NCBI GenBank assembly: GCA_020848035.1
Contig: JADLAX010000055.1
Coordinates: 22,615-86,614 of the forward strand
DNA from: Anaerolineae bacterium
GTDB lineage: Bacteria; Chloroflexota; Anaerolineae; Promineifilales; Promineifilaceae
DNA length: 64,000 nt
Reading direction: 5' to 3'
The position numbers were made by a program, and so were the translations under genes. The notes below the pieces were generated by a model. It saw only the letters and a list, made by a program, of their open reading frames with translations. It did no database searches and was not told where the DNA came from. Below are positions 17,630-26,437 of the stretch, piece after piece (the first letter of the stretch is position 1; each line of letters begins with the position of its first letter).

Positions 17630-18121
17630 ATGACAACATATACTCCTGAACAGCTAGAAAGACGCAACAACAGCAAGTGGACGATGGTGCAGGCCGTTCT
17701 GGCCCCACTCCAGTTCCTCATGTTCATTATCAGCTTTTCGTTGGTGGTTCGTTATTTAGTAACAGGTAATGGCTTTGCCATCGCCAATGTTTCAGTGCTC
17801 ATTAAAATTACTCTTTTGTGGCTAATTACGATTACCGGCATGATTTGGGAAAAAGAGATTTTTGGTCACTGGTTCCTGGCCCCGCAGTTTTTCTGGGAAG
17901 ATGTGGGCAACGCCGTGGCTATGCTCATGCACAATTTGTACTTTTTTGCGCGGTGGCAGGGCTGGTCAGAGCAGGCCATTATGATGCTCATGCTGCTGGC
18001 GTACGTCTCATACATGTTTAACTGCGCCCAGTTTATTTTGAAGGGGCTGCAAACGCGCAAACAGCGTCGGCTGGAGGCACTGCACCCGCTGACGGCGGCG
18101 CAGATGAAAGTGCAGCGATGA
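17630..18121 (+). CDS. bchF: 3-vinyl bacteriochlorophyllide hydratase
   Basis: 163 aa, normal length. The characteristic N-terminus YTPEQLERRNNSKWTMVQAVLAPLQFL and the segment MIWEKEIFGHWFLAPQFFWEDVGNA are typical of BchF. There are about four hydrophobic segments. The enzyme hydrates the C3 vinyl group to 3-hydroxyethyl, which BchC then oxidises to the acetyl group of bacteriochlorophyll a. AGGAG precedes the ATG and the stop overlaps the bchC start by 4 nt (ATGA), so the two enzymes acting in sequence are translationally coupled. Confidence 0.92.
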   Translation: MTTYTPEQLERRNNSKWTMVQAVLAPLQFLMFIISFSLVVRYLVTGNGFAIANVSVLIKITLLWLITITGMIWEKEIFGHWFLAPQFFWEDVGNAVAMLMHNLYFFARWQGWSEQAIMMLMLLAYVSYMFNCAQFILKGLQTRKQRRLEALHPLTAAQMKVQR

Positions 18122-19086
18122 AGACAAAAGCAGTGGTGATTTCAGAACCGGGGAAGGTAGGTTTGGCAGAGGTGGCGTTACGGCCGTTTTCCGCCCAAGA
18201 TGTCATCGTGCAAACCGCCTACACCTCCATCAGCGCCGGAACCGAGCGTATGCTCCTGGCCGGACAGATGCCCCATCCCATGCTTAAGCTGCCCGTCATC
18301 CCTGGCTACGAAACCGTGGGCCGTGTGGTAGAACTGGGAGCCGATGTGGACCCCGCCTGGCTCAACCGCTGGGTCTACGTGGGCGGGGCGCAGTGCTACG
18401 ACGGCATTAACGCCGCCTGGGGTGGGCAGTCGGCCCAACTGGCGGCGGATGTGAACCGGGTCATTCCCCTGGACGGCGTGCAGCCGAGCCACGGGGTGCT
18501 GTTGGCCCTGGCCGCTACCGCCCTGCACGGCATCAACCTGCTCAATCCCCAGCCAGGCGACCGGCTGCTGGTGTTGGGGCAGGGGCCAGTGGGCCAGCTG
18601 GCAGCGCGCCTGGCTCGGATTCGCGGGGCGTGGGTGGCCGTGGTGGATCGCAATCCCAATCGCCTGGCTCATGCCGAGGCCGATCAAATTGTGCAGGTGG
18701 GCGATGGTTTGCCGACTTTGCAAGAGCAGGTGGAGGGGGGCGTAACGGCCGTTATCGAAGCCACCGGTTCCATGGAAGCCCTGGCCAGCATAATTCCGCT
18801 GCTGGGCTTGGGTGGCACTCTCCTGCTGCTGGGTTACTATCAAACGTTGAACCTGCCTTACATGCCGCTTTTCCTCAAAGAAGCGCGGCTGTTAACGGCT
18901 AAAGAGTGGGCACCGGGCGACCTGCTGCACTGTCGCGATCTCATCGCCGACGGAACGCTGGATGTCGCCGCCATGCTCACCCATTGTTTACCCATCACCG
19001 AAGTGGCCACTGCTTACGACGTGGCGCTCAACGACGCCAACTGTTTGAAGCTGGTTTTGGATTGGCAAAACGTCCCATCCAACTAG
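18118..19086 (+). CDS. bchC: 3-hydroxyethyl bacteriochlorophyllide a dehydrogenase
   Basis: 322 aa. Medium-chain dehydrogenase fold: N-terminal GroES-like part with SISAGTERMLLAGQM and PGYETVGRVVELG, and a Rossmann NAD-binding half with VLGQGPVGQLAARLA. The sequence ISAGTERM and the lack of a structural zinc Cys cluster are typical of BchC. It oxidises the 3-hydroxyethyl side chain to acetyl, the last ring modification of bacteriochlorophyllide a. The start overlaps bchF; bchX follows after 14 nt, reproducing the bchCXYZ order common in purple bacteria except for two extra genes after bchX. Confidence 0.92.
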   Translation: MKTKAVVISEPGKVGLAEVALRPFSAQDVIVQTAYTSISAGTERMLLAGQMPHPMLKLPVIPGYETVGRVVELGADVDPAWLNRWVYVGGAQCYDGINAAWGGQSAQLAADVNRVIPLDGVQPSHGVLLALAATALHGINLLNPQPGDRLLVLGQGPVGQLAARLARIRGAWVAVVDRNPNRLAHAEADQIVQVGDGLPTLQEQVEGGVTAVIEATGSMEALASIIPLLGLGGTLLLLGYYQTLNLPYMPLFLKEARLLTAKEWAPGDLLHCRDLIADGTLDVAAMLTHCLPITEVATAYDVALNDANCLKLVLDWQNVPSN

Positions 19087-19100
19087 CCAAAGGAGAAATT

Positions 19101-20282
19101 ATGACGGCACGCATGTTGGCAATTTATGGCAAGGGGGGAATCGGGAAGAGCTTCACGACCTCAAACCTGACGGCGCGACTGGCCTATGATGGCGCGCGCG
19201 TCTTGCAGTTAGGCTGTGACCCCAAGCACGACTCCTGTAACACCATTTTTGGCGGACACTCCTTGCCGACGTTGGGCGACGTGTGGCGCGGTCATAAGGA
19301 TCTGGGCACCGAAGACAAAATGGCGGTGGGTGACATCATCTTCCGCAGTGAAATTGATCCCAACGTGGCCTTGTTTGGCTGCGAAATTGGCGGTCCAGAC
19401 GTTGGGCGCGGCTGCGGTGGCCAGGGCATTTCGCACGGCTTTAAGGTGCTGGAACGCCTGGGCATGAACGAGTGGGCGTTGGATTACATCGTTATGGACT
19501 TTTTGGGGGACGTGGTGTGTGGTGGTTTTGCCACCCCGCTGGCCCGTTCCCTGGCGGAAGAGGTCATCATCGTCGTGGGGCATGACCGGCAGTCGCTGTA
19601 TGCAGCCAACAACATTGCCCAGGCGGCCCGCTACTTCCAGACGATGGGTGGCTCTACGCAGCTGCTGGGGCTGATTGTGAACCGGGATGACGGCACCGAT
19701 ACGGCCGATATCTTCGCCGAAGCCATTGGCCTGCCCGTGCTCACCCGCGTGCCGCTGAACCACCAGGCGCGCGTGCTGGCCGATTCCTGCAAGCTGGCCC
19801 TGGAAGTGGACGAGTTCAATGCGATTTTCTCGGACCTGGCGGGCCGCATTGCCCGGCGCGATATTCCGCCCTGCACCGACTTCAAGCCGTTGGATTACAA
19901 CGAGTTTCTGGAAGTGTTTGGCGCGTCTGAGCCACCTGGGCTGCCCACGTCGGCCACACGGGACGAGCTGTTTGGCGGCAACTTTGTTGCGCCCAAGCCG
20001 TTTTTGCCCGAACTCACCCTCACGCCCATCCGGCAGGTGCACGTTACCGACCCGGTGCAGCGGCGGGTGCAGGAAATGATGGAAGCGATTGGCATTCACG
20101 TCACCGGGCTGGAGCGCAACCACAAAGAAGGCATTACGGTTATTTCTAGCGCTACGGAAATTCGCATTGGCGAGGCCGAGGACCTGGAAAACAAGATAGC
20201 ATTTTTGTCTGCCCTGGCGCGTACCGGGCAGACCTTTTCGCTGATCGATGTGCGCTATGCTGACGCACCATCTTATCGCTGA
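19101..20282 (+). CDS. bchX: Chlorophyllide a reductase iron protein subunit X
   Basis: 393 aa from ATG 19101, with AGGAGAA upstream; a longer in-frame extension has no start signal. NifH/BchL-type ATPase: P-loop GKGGIGKSFTTSN, the switch region DPKHDSC, and the two [4Fe-4S] cysteines in GGPDVGRGCGG and GDVVCGGFA. GCEIGGPDVGRGCGGQ and the long C-terminal tail mark it as BchX rather than BchL. The homodimer passes electrons to BchYZ for ATP-driven reduction of the C7=C8 bond of chlorophyllide. About 90 residues beyond the core ATPase form a C-terminal extension usual for BchX. Confidence 0.94.
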   Translation: MTARMLAIYGKGGIGKSFTTSNLTARLAYDGARVLQLGCDPKHDSCNTIFGGHSLPTLGDVWRGHKDLGTEDKMAVGDIIFRSEIDPNVALFGCEIGGPDVGRGCGGQGISHGFKVLERLGMNEWALDYIVMDFLGDVVCGGFATPLARSLAEEVIIVVGHDRQSLYAANNIAQAARYFQTMGGSTQLLGLIVNRDDGTDTADIFAEAIGLPVLTRVPLNHQARVLADSCKLALEVDEFNAIFSDLAGRIARRDIPPCTDFKPLDYNEFLEVFGASEPPGLPTSATRDELFGGNFVAPKPFLPELTLTPIRQVHVTDPVQRRVQEMMEAIGIHVTGLERNHKEGITVISSATEIRIGEAEDLENKIAFLSALARTGQTFSLIDVRYADAPSYR

Positions 20283-20292
20283 GGCACGATCC

Positions 20293-21039
20293 ATGAGCAA
20301 AGAAATTGATCTGGCGTACCTGAATTCAATATTAGTAGACAAGATGCGTGTCAAGCGGCGTCCGGTGGCGATTACTTACGTGCAGGGCGAGCCGCCACCG
20401 GGCTACGAGCCGGTGGATGTGGTGGCATGTATGGTGGTGAGATTGGCGGAAAACGGCCGTAAAGTCTACGTTGACCCCAACCACCACGACTGCTACGTGG
20501 GCCAATATCACCTGGGCTGGAACCCCGAACCCGGCGACTTCATCACCGAGGGTGAGTACCTGACCATGGCCCAGGGTTTCTTTACCGAGCAGGGTGCCCG
20601 CTGCAACAAGGAGCAAAGCTACTCCTTGCCCGCAGGCACTATCACGGCTTTAGCTGCGGCTCCGCTGGACGAAGTGCCCGCTGGTGTGCCGGTAGACTTG
20701 CTCGTTTGCGTTTGCAATGCTCAGCAGGCTATGCAGATTGCCGGGGCAGCTTCTGTGCGGGAAGGCACCTTCCCCCATGGCGAACTAGGGCCATCGGCCT
20801 GTTCATCCATTTTTGCCGCGCCCTGGCATACCAATAACAGTGTTTTTGCCCTGGGGGATGGCGGTGGCCGCGCGTTTAATCAGGTGGCCAGCAGCGACAT
20901 GTTCGTTTCCATTCCCCGGCATCATTTTCAGTACATTATTGATTTGGTGGAAAACTTTTGGTTTGACCGCGACAAGATGCGCGAGGTAATCATGCCTTCG
21001 CATGCACCTGCGGCACAAAAAGAGGTACAAGGAGGTTGA
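20293..21039 (+). CDS. DUF169 family protein inserted between bchX and bchY
   Basis: 248 aa from ATG 20293. The pattern RRPVAITYVQGEPPPGYEP, the later Gly-rich YLTMAQGFFTEQGARC and the conserved C-terminal GGGRAF segment agree with DUF169, a family of unknown function seen near heme, cobalamin and methyl-transfer genes. Several cysteines are visible (VVACMV, HDCYVG, ARCNKE, LVCVCNAQ, SACSS), so metal or cofactor binding is possible. No signal peptide or membrane span. It starts 10 nt after bchX and ends 1 nt before the next gene, so it is an integral member of the operon. A role in tetrapyrrole handling or in assembling the BchXYZ complex is only inference. Confidence 0.65.
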   Translation: MSKEIDLAYLNSILVDKMRVKRRPVAITYVQGEPPPGYEPVDVVACMVVRLAENGRKVYVDPNHHDCYVGQYHLGWNPEPGDFITEGEYLTMAQGFFTEQGARCNKEQSYSLPAGTITALAAAPLDEVPAGVPVDLLVCVCNAQQAMQIAGAASVREGTFPHGELGPSACSSIFAAPWHTNNSVFALGDGGGRAFNQVASSDMFVSIPRHHFQYIIDLVENFWFDRDKMREVIMPSHAPAAQKEVQGG

Positions 21040-21040
21040 A

Positions 21041-21592
21041 ATGTTTAATTTTCAAGAATTGGGATTGTCTGCTTATCTTCTTTGCTATGGGCCGTTGGCG
21101 CTGATCCTCCTCGGCTTCATCGCCTTTGCTTTTCTCACAGACAAGCAGGCCCGGAGCACCTATCTGCGTCGTTTAGACCCGCGCCCGGAGGCAAAACGGA
21201 TTGACACGCCGGTGGCCCGTGCCCACGAAGTGTCGGCCTATACGCCCGCTGGTATTGGCGTGCGCTTGCTGCCCGGCGATGCCCCCGTGGCTGCGCCTTC
21301 CACTCGTGCCGCGGCTGTGGAGATGGCTCCGGCCAAGGCCGCTGCCGACGATCTGAAGCTGATCGAAGGAATTGGCCCCAAAATTAGCTCGGTGCTGATG
21401 GATGCAGGCGTCAAGACGTTTGCCCAACTGGCGGCAACCAGCCCCGATATGCTGCGCAAAATCCTGGACGATGCTGGTCTGAGCGCCATCAACGATCCGT
21501 CCACCTGGCCGACGCAGGCTGCCCTGGCAGCTGCTGGAAATTGGGATGGGTTGGCCTTAATGCAGAACGAACTGCGCGGTGGTCGTCGTTAA
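21041..21592 (+). CDS. Membrane protein with C-terminal helix-hairpin-helix domain
   Basis: 183 aa from ATG 21041, with a near-ideal AAGGAGG site. Residues about 8-35 form one span (LSAYLLCYGPLALILLGFIAFAFL), then a linker rich in Ala/Pro, then from about residue 104 a helix-hairpin-helix module: DDLKLIEGIGPKISSVLMDAGV, FAQLAATSPDMLRKILDDAG and a WPTQAALAAAGNWDGL tail. The same soluble module occurs in various bacterial proteins as a predicted DNA or protein-binding element. In this position, between bchX/DUF169 and bchY, its purpose is unknown; a scaffold at the membrane is conceivable. Confidence 0.75.
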   Translation: MFNFQELGLSAYLLCYGPLALILLGFIAFAFLTDKQARSTYLRRLDPRPEAKRIDTPVARAHEVSAYTPAGIGVRLLPGDAPVAAPSTRAAAVEMAPAKAAADDLKLIEGIGPKISSVLMDAGVKTFAQLAATSPDMLRKILDDAGLSAINDPSTWPTQAALAAAGNWDGLALMQNELRGGRR

Positions 21593-21627
21593 CGACCCAT
21601 TAGAGTCAGAAGTACTAGGGAAGGCGA

Positions 21628-22911
21628 ATGTCTGATTCCATTCCGTTGGGAATGATTACCCAAGAAGCAAAACCTTGTCAGCTGCATCCGCAGAGCATGT
21701 GCCCGGCTTTTGGCTCGCTGCGCGTGCTGACCCGGATTGAAGGCTCGCATCCTGTTATGGCAACGGATACTGGCTGCCTGTACGGCCTCACCTTTGTGAC
21801 CCATTTCTACGGGGCGCGGAAATCCATTCTGGCGCCCCAGTTGGGCACGGCAGAGCTGATGGCCGGGCAGGTAGTGGAAGGCACCCGCGCGGCCATCGAG
21901 GTGGCGGCCAAAGAACCTGGTTGTCAGCTTATTCCGGTTGTGTCGCTGTGTGTAGCCGAAACGGCCGGTTTGCCCGAAGAAATGCTGCCTAAGAAGATTG
22001 GCAATGCTGAAGTGGTGCTGGTGCGAGTTCCGGCGTATGCCATCCACTCGCACCCCGAGGCCAAGGATGTGGCCCTGGCAGCGCTGCTGAAGCGGTTGGG
22101 TAATGCGACCGCACCGAAAGAGAAGAAGACATTGGCCTTGCTGGGTGAAGTGTTTCCGGCAGACCCTCTGGCGATTGACAATCTGCTGCGGCAAATGGGC
22201 GTCGAGGCGACAATTACGCTCCCTGGCCGCTCCGTGGACGATCTGCGCCGGGCGGGGCATGTGGGGGCATTGGCACCGCTGCACCCGTTTTACAAGGAGA
22301 CAACGGCCGTTTTCCGCTCCTGGTCTATTCCAGTGGTGGGCGGCGCGCCGGTAGGCATCTCTGGTTCCTATGCCTGGCTTAAGGCCGTGGGCACCCTGCT
22401 GGACCTGGACCCCAAGCTGGTCAACGACGTGGCCGAGGGCGAACGGGCCCGCGCCGAAGCGATGCTCAAGGCGCAGCCGCTTTCGGGCCGCATCTTTGTT
22501 ACCGGGTATGAAGGCACCGAGCTGGCCTACGCCCGCCTGCTGGTGGAAGCCGGGGCCGAAGTGCCTTACGTTTCCACCTCAATTGGGCAAGACCCCCTGG
22601 TGCTGCCGGACGAGATGTGGCTGCGGGCGCGCGGGACCAAAGAGATCGTCTACCGCAAGTCGCTGGAAGAGGATGTGGCCGCTCTGGACAAATATCCACC
22701 CGATTTTGTGCTGGGCACCACGCCGTTCTGCGCCATCGCTAAGGAGCGGGGCATTCCGGCGATGTACTTTACCAACCAGCTGGCGTCACGGCCGTTTTTC
22801 CTGAGCACGGGTATGGCGGCGACGTTGGGCTTTATCAACCAGACCATGAAGGGGCACGAGCGGTATCAATGGATGCACGCCTTCTTTGAAGGGGAGGCCG
22901 CTGATGCCTAA
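21628..22911 (+). CDS. bchY: Chlorophyllide a reductase subunit Y
   Basis: 427 aa. Nitrogenase-like alpha-type subunit: QSMCPAFGSLRVLTRIEGSHPVMATDTGCLYGLTFVTHFYG at the N-terminus supplies cysteines for the [4Fe-4S] cluster (here C32 and C57 region, with C111 in SLCVAE), as in BchN/BchY proteins. With BchZ it forms the catalytic tetramer that receives electrons from BchX and reduces the B ring of chlorophyllide. It starts 35 nt after the HhH gene; the 3' end overlaps bchZ by 8 nt. Confidence 0.93.
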   Translation: MSDSIPLGMITQEAKPCQLHPQSMCPAFGSLRVLTRIEGSHPVMATDTGCLYGLTFVTHFYGARKSILAPQLGTAELMAGQVVEGTRAAIEVAAKEPGCQLIPVVSLCVAETAGLPEEMLPKKIGNAEVVLVRVPAYAIHSHPEAKDVALAALLKRLGNATAPKEKKTLALLGEVFPADPLAIDNLLRQMGVEATITLPGRSVDDLRRAGHVGALAPLHPFYKETTAVFRSWSIPVVGGAPVGISGSYAWLKAVGTLLDLDPKLVNDVAEGERARAEAMLKAQPLSGRIFVTGYEGTELAYARLLVEAGAEVPYVSTSIGQDPLVLPDEMWLRARGTKEIVYRKSLEEDVAALDKYPPDFVLGTTPFCAIAKERGIPAMYFTNQLASRPFFLSTGMAATLGFINQTMKGHERYQWMHAFFEGEAADA

Positions 22912-24412
22912 AGTGATCCGCGATTTGTCGGACAGCAGCAGCTATTGGGCGGCTGTGTGGACCATGTGCGCCATGCCGGACGTGCACGTCATTTGTGATG
23001 CGCCGATTGGCTGTTTTAACTTGGTCGCAACGGCCGTACCCGACTACACCGACGCCATCCCCCACATCGAAAACATCACTCCGTCGATCATCACCGAAAA
23101 CGAGGTGGGGGGCAGCGGCACCGGCCCGGCCGTGCAGCGCACCTACGAAAACCTGCGCAATGAAGGCGTGCTCGAAGGCAAACACCTCATCGTGGTTTCT
23201 ACGGCCGAGAGTGAAATGATCGGGTCGGACCTGTCTGACCTGGTGACCAAACTCCAGCCTGGTACCACCTTCTTCCACAGCGAATCCCTTTCGGATGACG
23301 AGTGGTTGGGGCGCGACCGCGTACTGCAATGGCTGTGGGAAAACTACGGCCAGGACGCGGCAAAAGATGTCACGGTAGAGCCGGGCCTAGTGAACATCAT
23401 TGGGCCAACCTACGGCTGCTTCAATGCCCCGTCGGACCTGCACGAAATCAAGCGCACGATTGAAGGAGCAGGCGGCCGTCTCAACCTGGTCTTCCCTTAC
23501 GAAACGACGCTGAGCAACATGCCCCAACTGGCTAAAGCACAGGTAAACGTGGTGCTCTACAAAGAGTTTGGCCACACCCTGGCCGATTCGCTGGGCCAGC
23601 CCTGGCTGCATGCCCCGATGGGTATGCAAGGCACCACCCAATTTGTGCAAAAGCTCGGTGAACTGCTTGGCACTCAGGAAAAGGCCAGTGCTTTCATCCA
23701 GCAGGAAAAGAAAACGACCCTGTCAGCCATCTGGGATTTGTGGAAGGGGCCGCAAAGTGATTGGTTCCCCACAACCAACGTTGGCATCGTGGCCAGCGGC
23801 ACATACGTGGATGGCTTCACCGCCTTCCTGGGCGATGAGTTGGGCATGCCCATCACCTTTGCCTCGTCTCGCCCGCTGCGCCCTGGCGAGTTGGACAATG
23901 AAGGGGTGCGCCAGCTGCTGCACAGCAGCCCGCCCGCGTTTGTCTTCGGCTCGATCAACGAGAAGATTTACCTGAGCGAAGCTGGCGCCAGGTACACCAA
24001 CTTTGTGCCGGCTGCTTTTCCGGGGCCAATTGTGCGGCGGGCTGTTGGTACGCCGTTCATGGGGTATCGTGGCGCTGTTTACCTGCTGCAAGAGATTGTG
24101 AACCGGCTGTATGAGGTGTTGTTTAACTTCTTACCGGTTGACAGTGCCTACTCTCGCCCATCGGGTAACGGCGCGCTGAATGGCGCAGCCAAACCGACCA
24201 ACAACAAACCTGGTCACCTGCCGGGTAACTTGCCCTGGCAGCCGGAAGCCAAAGCGCTGCTGGATGCGGCGTTGGACAGACTGCCCTTCTTGCCGCGCAT
24301 TTCGGCCAGCCGGGAAATTCAGATGCAGGCGGAACTGGCGGCTCAGCAAGCCGAGCTAAAAGAGGTTACGGCCGAACTCATTCAGGCGGTTCTGGCAGCA
24401 CGCAAGAACTGA
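22904..24412 (+). CDS. bchZ: Chlorophyllide a reductase subunit Z
   Basis: 502 aa from ATG 22904, with GGGGAGG 6 nt upstream and an 8-nt overlap with bchY. The opening VIRDLSDSSSYWAAVWTMCAMPDVHVICDAPIGCFNLVATAVPDYTDA... region is typical of BchZ, with Cys residues at about 22, 32 and 37 for cluster binding. The C-terminal part (LPWQPEAKALLDAALDRLPFLPRISASREI) matches the conserved tail also found in BchB. It binds and reduces chlorophyllide together with BchY. An Asn/Pro-rich linker lies before the tail. Confidence 0.93.
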   Translation: MPKVIRDLSDSSSYWAAVWTMCAMPDVHVICDAPIGCFNLVATAVPDYTDAIPHIENITPSIITENEVGGSGTGPAVQRTYENLRNEGVLEGKHLIVVSTAESEMIGSDLSDLVTKLQPGTTFFHSESLSDDEWLGRDRVLQWLWENYGQDAAKDVTVEPGLVNIIGPTYGCFNAPSDLHEIKRTIEGAGGRLNLVFPYETTLSNMPQLAKAQVNVVLYKEFGHTLADSLGQPWLHAPMGMQGTTQFVQKLGELLGTQEKASAFIQQEKKTTLSAIWDLWKGPQSDWFPTTNVGIVASGTYVDGFTAFLGDELGMPITFASSRPLRPGELDNEGVRQLLHSSPPAFVFGSINEKIYLSEAGARYTNFVPAAFPGPIVRRAVGTPFMGYRGAVYLLQEIVNRLYEVLFNFLPVDSAYSRPSGNGALNGAAKPTNNKPGHLPGNLPWQPEAKALLDAALDRLPFLPRISASREIQMQAELAAQQAELKEVTAELIQAVLAARKN

Positions 24413-24422
24413 GGAACATCGT

Positions 24423-25865
24423 ATGCAATTACTGTTTAAGCCCATCACTTTTCTGGTTAATCTCCTGGCACTGCCGTTCCAGCCCATTGTCAGCTGGGTG
24501 CGGCGTAGACCCCGGCTGGTGTTTTGGTTGGGTATCATGCGCCTGGGGCTGTTCCAGTTAGGCATTGGGCTGTCGCTGGCACCGATTACCGGTACCCTTA
24601 ACCGGGTACTGATTGATGAGCTGAGCATTTCGGCAGCGGCCGTTGCTTTGCTTATCTCCATGCATTACTTTGTCTCGCCAGTGCGGGCAGTGATTGGCTA
24701 TCGGTCCGATAAATCGCGTTCGTTGGGCAAGTGGCGCACGCCGTACATCGTGTTGGGCGTTATGCTGACCTATGGTGGGCTGGCCCTGGCACCATTCGCT
24801 CTGATTTTGCTGGGCGGCGATGGCTATATTCCCTTCTGGTTGGCGCTGTTGATCTGCATCGGCATTTTTGTGGGCTATGGTGCGGGGGTTAGCATCGTAG
24901 AAACAGTGTACCTGGCGCTGGTGAGCGACATCACCCCCAAAGAAGATCGGGGCAAGGTGCTCTCTGTGCTGTGGATGATGCTCATCGTAGGTACCGTGCT
25001 TAGCGCGGTTATTGTCAGCGGTTTGCTGGTGGATTATTCACACGGGCTGTTGATCAAGGTCATGCAGGGTTCCGCGATCGCGTTTGTGCTGCTGACAGTG
25101 ATTGCCTTATGGCAGCAAGAGCAGCTAAACCCGGATGGCAGCATTAAATCTGACCTGGAAACCGTGCGCATTCGCCTCAGCTTGTGGGAATCGATTCAGA
25201 TGCTGGGCAAAGAGCAGGTGTTGAAAGGGCTGTTTGTGGTGATCTTCATTGCTACGATGGCCTTTGCTACCCATGACGTTCTGCTGGAGCCGTACGGCGG
25301 GCAGGTGCTTGGCATGAGCGTGTCTGACACGATGCGTCTGACGGCGCTGTGGGGACTGGCAACCATTGTGGGGGTGACGCTGGCGGCGTACTTCCTGTGG
25401 CGCAAAAAGGCACCGGTGCTGTTGATCGCGGCGGGCTGCGTTGTCGGGCTGTTGGGTTTTGCGGTGATCAGCATTGCCAGTGATGCCACGCTGGTGGGGC
25501 CGTTTCGTGTGGGGGTGGCTTTGATCAGCATTGGGCGCGGTTTGTTCCTCGTCGGCAGCGTCATTTTGGTGATGTCGCTGACGGACGTCAGCCATGCCGG
25601 ATTGTTTTTGGGAATTTGGGGTATTGTGCAGGCAATGGCGCAAGGTTTTGGCACCATTGGCGGCGGTGTTGTGCGTGACCTGGCGCAGTACCAAACGGGC
25701 AGCGTGGTGCTGGGATACACCATTGTGTATACCGGTTCGCTGCTGCTCTTGTTGATTGTGATTTTAATTCTGGCTTTCCGCCTGGGTAAACGGTTGAAGG
25801 TCAGTGAAATAAAGATGCCTTGGTCGGGGGTGGAGGAAATTCCCGCCGATCAGCTCGCCTTTTAA
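24423..25865 (+). CDS. PucC/BCH-family membrane transporter, copy 2
   Basis: 480 aa, about twelve membrane segments. The family signature near residue 75 (LLISMHYFVSPVRAVIGYRSD, then WRTPYIVLG) is the same as in the copy at 6237-7628. PucC/LhaA proteins assist light-harvesting complex assembly. It lies 10 nt after bchZ, so is co-transcribed with pigment genes; this copy is the better candidate for loading the PufBA antenna. The two copies probably serve different complexes or arose by an old duplication. Confidence 0.88.
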   Translation: MQLLFKPITFLVNLLALPFQPIVSWVRRRPRLVFWLGIMRLGLFQLGIGLSLAPITGTLNRVLIDELSISAAAVALLISMHYFVSPVRAVIGYRSDKSRSLGKWRTPYIVLGVMLTYGGLALAPFALILLGGDGYIPFWLALLICIGIFVGYGAGVSIVETVYLALVSDITPKEDRGKVLSVLWMMLIVGTVLSAVIVSGLLVDYSHGLLIKVMQGSAIAFVLLTVIALWQQEQLNPDGSIKSDLETVRIRLSLWESIQMLGKEQVLKGLFVVIFIATMAFATHDVLLEPYGGQVLGMSVSDTMRLTALWGLATIVGVTLAAYFLWRKKAPVLLIAAGCVVGLLGFAVISIASDATLVGPFRVGVALISIGRGLFLVGSVILVMSLTDVSHAGLFLGIWGIVQAMAQGFGTIGGGVVRDLAQYQTGSVVLGYTIVYTGSLLLLLIVILILAFRLGKRLKVSEIKMPWSGVEEIPADQLAF

Positions 25866-25894
25866 TAAACCTTTCTTTGAAGATGGAGGGAAAG

Positions 25895-26389
25895 ATGTTT
25901 GGCAAAAAACGTTTTATTCTTGTAGCAGTGATGGCAGTGGTTGTTTTCACGCTTACCAGCTGTGGTGGGGCGTATGTGAATAACGAAACGACGGCCGTTT
26001 CTGCTGAAACTGTTGCGGTGCAGCTGCAATATGTGGATGGTGCTGAAGTTGGTCCACTCTACGATGTGCAAGTGGCCGTTCCGGCCGAGTGGGTGGGCAA
26101 ATTTGAGACCCGCAATGTGGGCAACAAGCTGTATTTCGACTACGTAACCGATTCCGGTGAAGCGGCCGAAATTTTCTTCATCGAAGCGTTGTCGACTTCA
26201 CAATATTGGGATCAAAATGGCGCACATCCCAGCAGCTATACCAATATTGTTAACCGAGGCAACACCTATTTTATTTACTACCTGCCGATCGATACGTACT
26301 ACTCTGGCCTGTCGGACGAGGAATTTGCGACCTTGGCCGGAGCCGTTCCCGCTATTGTGGCATCTTTTAGCGCCAGTGTTGTAAACTAG
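25895..26389 (+). CDS. Small lipoprotein of unknown function in the photosynthesis cluster
   Basis: 164 aa from ATG 25895, with GGAGGG 4 nt upstream. The N-terminus MFGKKRFILVAVMAVVVFTLTSCGG is a lipoprotein signal with lipobox LTSC. The mature domain (about 135 aa) is rich in Tyr and Val and begins with a Ser/Thr-rich linker; it contains VAVPAEWVGKFETR and LYFDYV but I do not recognise a family. It follows the pucC-like gene by 29 nt and precedes a 47-aa membrane peptide gene, so is part of the operon. An extracytoplasmic partner of the reaction-centre or antenna complex is one possibility. Confidence 0.75.
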   Translation: MFGKKRFILVAVMAVVVFTLTSCGGAYVNNETTAVSAETVAVQLQYVDGAEVGPLYDVQVAVPAEWVGKFETRNVGNKLYFDYVTDSGEAAEIFFIEALSTSQYWDQNGAHPSSYTNIVNRGNTYFIYYLPIDTYYSGLSDEEFATLAGAVPAIVASFSASVVN

Positions 26390-26437
26390 CTTTTAGGGTC
26401 TGACGTTTGTTAAACCCTACCAGGTTTGGAGGAAAAA

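Noticed and set aside
19101..20282. BchL (dark protochlorophyllide reductase iron protein) as an alternative to BchX
   Set aside because: The GCEIGGPDVGRGCGG segment, the long C-terminal tail and the location before bchY and bchZ indicate BchX.
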